This document shows, in pieces, positions 62,753-64,000 of a stretch of DNA of 64,000 nucleotides. This DNA is from Roseicella aerolata (GTDB taxonomy: Bacteria; Pseudomonadota; Alphaproteobacteria; Acetobacterales; Acetobacteraceae), in NCBI RefSeq assembly GCF_020523605.1, contig NZ_JAJAQI010000008.1:62001-126000 (forward strand), written 5' to 3'. The notes under the pieces were generated by a model. The model did not search any database. It had not been told where the DNA came from and worked only from the letters and a program-made list of their open reading frames with translations. The position numbers and the translations under genes were made by a program. The stretch's first letter is position 1. Each line of letters begins with the position of its first letter.

Positions 62753-64000
62753 ATGCGCGGTACCTTGGCGGCCCTCCTGCTGCTGCTCCTGCCGCTGGCG
62801 AAGGCGACGGCGCAGGACGCGTCGCGGCCGGCCGCGACCGCGCGCGAGGCCGGGCAGGCCGGTCCACCCCGCCCGCCGGTCGCGGCGGCCCGCCGCCCGG
62901 TCGCCGCGGCGGGTCGGCCCGCGGCCAGGCTGCGGCCGCCTGCCAGGCAGGCCCCGGCATTGGCAGCGCGGAAGGCCGGGACCACCGCGCGGCGGCCCGC
63001 TTCCGCAGGGTTGCAGGTCTCGCCCGCGGAGCCGCCGCGGCCCGGCGGGGGGGCCGCCACGGCGATGGCCGCCGGCCGGGCCTCCGGGCCTTCCCGGCCA
63101 ATGCCGCCCGGCTGCCCCGCGAGCCTCGCGGCCTTTCCCGACGGCATCCGGCTTTGCCGGTGCGCGCCCGCCGCCTTGCGGACCGGCCCCGTCCATGGCG
63201 ACGGGTTCTATGCCGCCGCCTCTGCCCCCTGCCGGGCCGGGCTGCATGCCGGGGTGATCGGGCCCCGCGGCGGCGATCTGCTCATCCGCGTGCTGCCCCT
63301 GGCGGGCGAGACCCCCGGCGCGAGGCGGCACCGCATCGCCTCGGAACCCGGGCGGCTGGAAGGCCGCGCCTACCGGCTGCTGGCGGCGACCCCCGGCCAG
63401 GTCGCCTGGGCGCGTCGCCTCGCCGAGGCCCTGGCGGCGCCGAACCCGGGCATCCCCCGCCTGGCTGGCCGGGCGGAGGAGCCGGTCCCGCTGCCCCTGC
63501 CGCAGGCCGCCGGGCCCGAGCCCCTGCTGCCCGCGGCGCCGGAGCGGGCGGGGTTCGGCTCTCTCGTGCCGCCGGTGCTGATGCCGGCCCTCTGGCGGAT
63601 GCCGGTCCGGCCGCCCGATGCCCCGCTGCCGGAGGGCAGGGCGCCGCCGCCAGTCGCCGCTGCCTTGCCGCCGCCCGCCGCGCCGGGGCCGGTCGCCGGT
63701 CCGGCCGAGGCGCCGGGGCCGGCCCGCCTGCTGGTCTCCGGCGTGCCGGTGGACCTTGCGGCGGTGGAGCCGGGGGAGGGGACGGATCCCCGCCTGCCCG
63801 GCCAGTTCCTGGCCCGCCGCGGCGGGTACGCGCACTGCCTGCCGGTGCCCGGCGCGCCCGGCCATCGCTGCACCACCGGGGATGGCATAGACCTGGCGGA
63901 GGCGGCCCTCTACAACGGCCTCGCCCGGGCCAGCCCCGCCGCTTCCGATGCCTACCGCTATGCGGAGCAGGCCGCGCGGGAGGCCGGCCGGGGCATCTGG
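62753..64000 (+). CDS. Secreted LCCL-domain and SNase-like-domain protein (C-terminus outside window)
   Basis: The 416-codon open frame continues past the window. A signal peptide (LAALLLLLLPLAKATA) is followed by a Pro/Ala-rich region, then an LCCL-like domain (about residues 121-197) with four cysteines (121, 135, 137, 160) and CRAGLHAGVIGPRGGDLLIRV and RHRIAS segments. After another Pro-rich linker, residues 323-416 resemble the staphylococcal nuclease-like domain, with LLVSGVPVDL, GHRCTTGDGIDLAEAALYNG and AREAGRGIW. The catalytic residues of active SNase cannot all be identified. The LCCL-SNase combination is unusual. The ATG lies five bases after the upstream gene. Confidence 0.75.
   Translation, partial: MRGTLAALLLLLLPLAKATAQDASRPAATAREAGQAGPPRPPVAAARRPVAAAGRPAARLRPPARQAPALAARKAGTTARRPASAGLQVSPAEPPRPGGGAATAMAAGRASGPSRPMPPGCPASLAAFPDGIRLCRCAPAALRTGPVHGDGFYAAASAPCRAGLHAGVIGPRGGDLLIRVLPLAGETPGARRHRIASEPGRLEGRAYRLLAATPGQVAWARRLAEALAAPNPGIPRLAGRAEEPVPLPLPQAAGPEPLLPAAPERAGFGSLVPPVLMPALWRMPVRPPDAPLPEGRAPPPVAAALPPPAAPGPVAGPAEAPGPARLLVSGVPVDLAAVEPGEGTDPRLPGQFLARRGGYAHCLPVPGAPGHRCTTGDGIDLAEAALYNGLARASPAASDAYRYAEQAAREAGRGIW

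Noticed and set aside
61313-63865. An 850-codon minus-strand frame opposite the two secreted-protein genes
   Set aside because: The plus strand has signal peptides and recognisable LCCL/SNase features; the antisense product is Arg/Ala/Ser-rich with no domain.
1-64000. tRNA or rRNA genes and CRISPR arrays
   Set aside because: No cloverleaf with a TTCGA-type arm and CCA end, no rRNA landmark sequence and no regularly spaced short repeat array was noticed; the three 26-27 bp spaced repeats at 47361 are too few and too close.

Overview
The window looks like a chromosomal segment of an alphaproteobacterium, most likely Acetobacteraceae of the Roseomonas type. This is inferred from the very high GC content, GC-rich third codon positions, ATGA-coupled operons, abundant tripartite/ABC/TRAP substrate-binding proteins, a phasin, and the order zapA - probable 6S RNA - 5-formyltetrahydrofolate cyclo-ligase. 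No rRNA, tRNA, CRISPR array, complete insertion sequence or phage module was recognised.

Layout. 0-3 kb: the start of a secreted protein leaving the left edge (- strand), a von Willebrand A-like protein and a membrane J-domain protein. 3-7.2 kb: galU, ugd and a phosphomannomutase/phosphoglucomutase, which together make UDP-glucose, UDP-glucuronate and hexose-1-phosphates for envelope polysaccharide. 7.2-13.3 kb: a Bug-type binding protein, a gamma-glutamylcyclotransferase-like protein, PRC-barrel/MFS genes, a methyltransferase and a DMT exporter. 13.3-14.6 kb: a scar holding the tail of a DNA methyltransferase and an orphan transposase-like N-terminal-domain protein. 14.7-21.7 kb: a DSD1-type PLP enzyme, a D,D-carboxypeptidase, a phasin, clpS-clpA and an AhpD-like protein. 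21.8-34.1 kb: a phosphatase/Nudix pair, a PhoX-like phosphatase, an AI-2E-type membrane protein, an epoxide hydrolase/alcohol dehydrogenase pair, a sensor kinase facing a solute-binding protein, a hydratase and a GMC oxidoreductase. 34.3-42.2 kb (- strand): a flavin monooxygenase, a GST, a 2-hydroxyacid dehydrogenase and a five-gene branched-chain-amino-acid-type ABC transporter, which looks like an uptake and catabolism cluster. 42.4-49.4 kb: a pyridoxal kinase, small secreted proteins, an AEC transporter, a luciferase-like oxidoreductase and a TAXI-TRAP transporter. 49.7-51.9 kb: divergent epmB/epmA for elongation factor P lysylation. 51.8-61.2 kb: a VKOR-like membrane protein, a PRC-barrel protein, an FkbM methyltransferase, a DUF305 gene broken by an in-frame TGA, phzF-thiE, an RTX protein, class I aldolase, zapA, 6S RNA and the cyclo-ligase. 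61.4-64 kb: two secreted proteins, the second combining an LCCL-like and an SNase-like domain and running off the right edge.

Most of the window is ordinary metabolism and transport. The unusual content is mainly non-coding: a 33-bp palindrome in three copies (one across a start codon), a 95-bp tandem repeat whose 31-bp core recurs 41 kb away in inverse orientation, a run of five perfect hairpins behind the phosphomutase gene, regularly spaced direct repeats before a TRAP permease gene, and a degenerate TPP-riboswitch-like leader before thiE. The most interesting proteins are the LCCL/SNase protein, the orphan transposase-like protein and the interrupted DUF305 gene.
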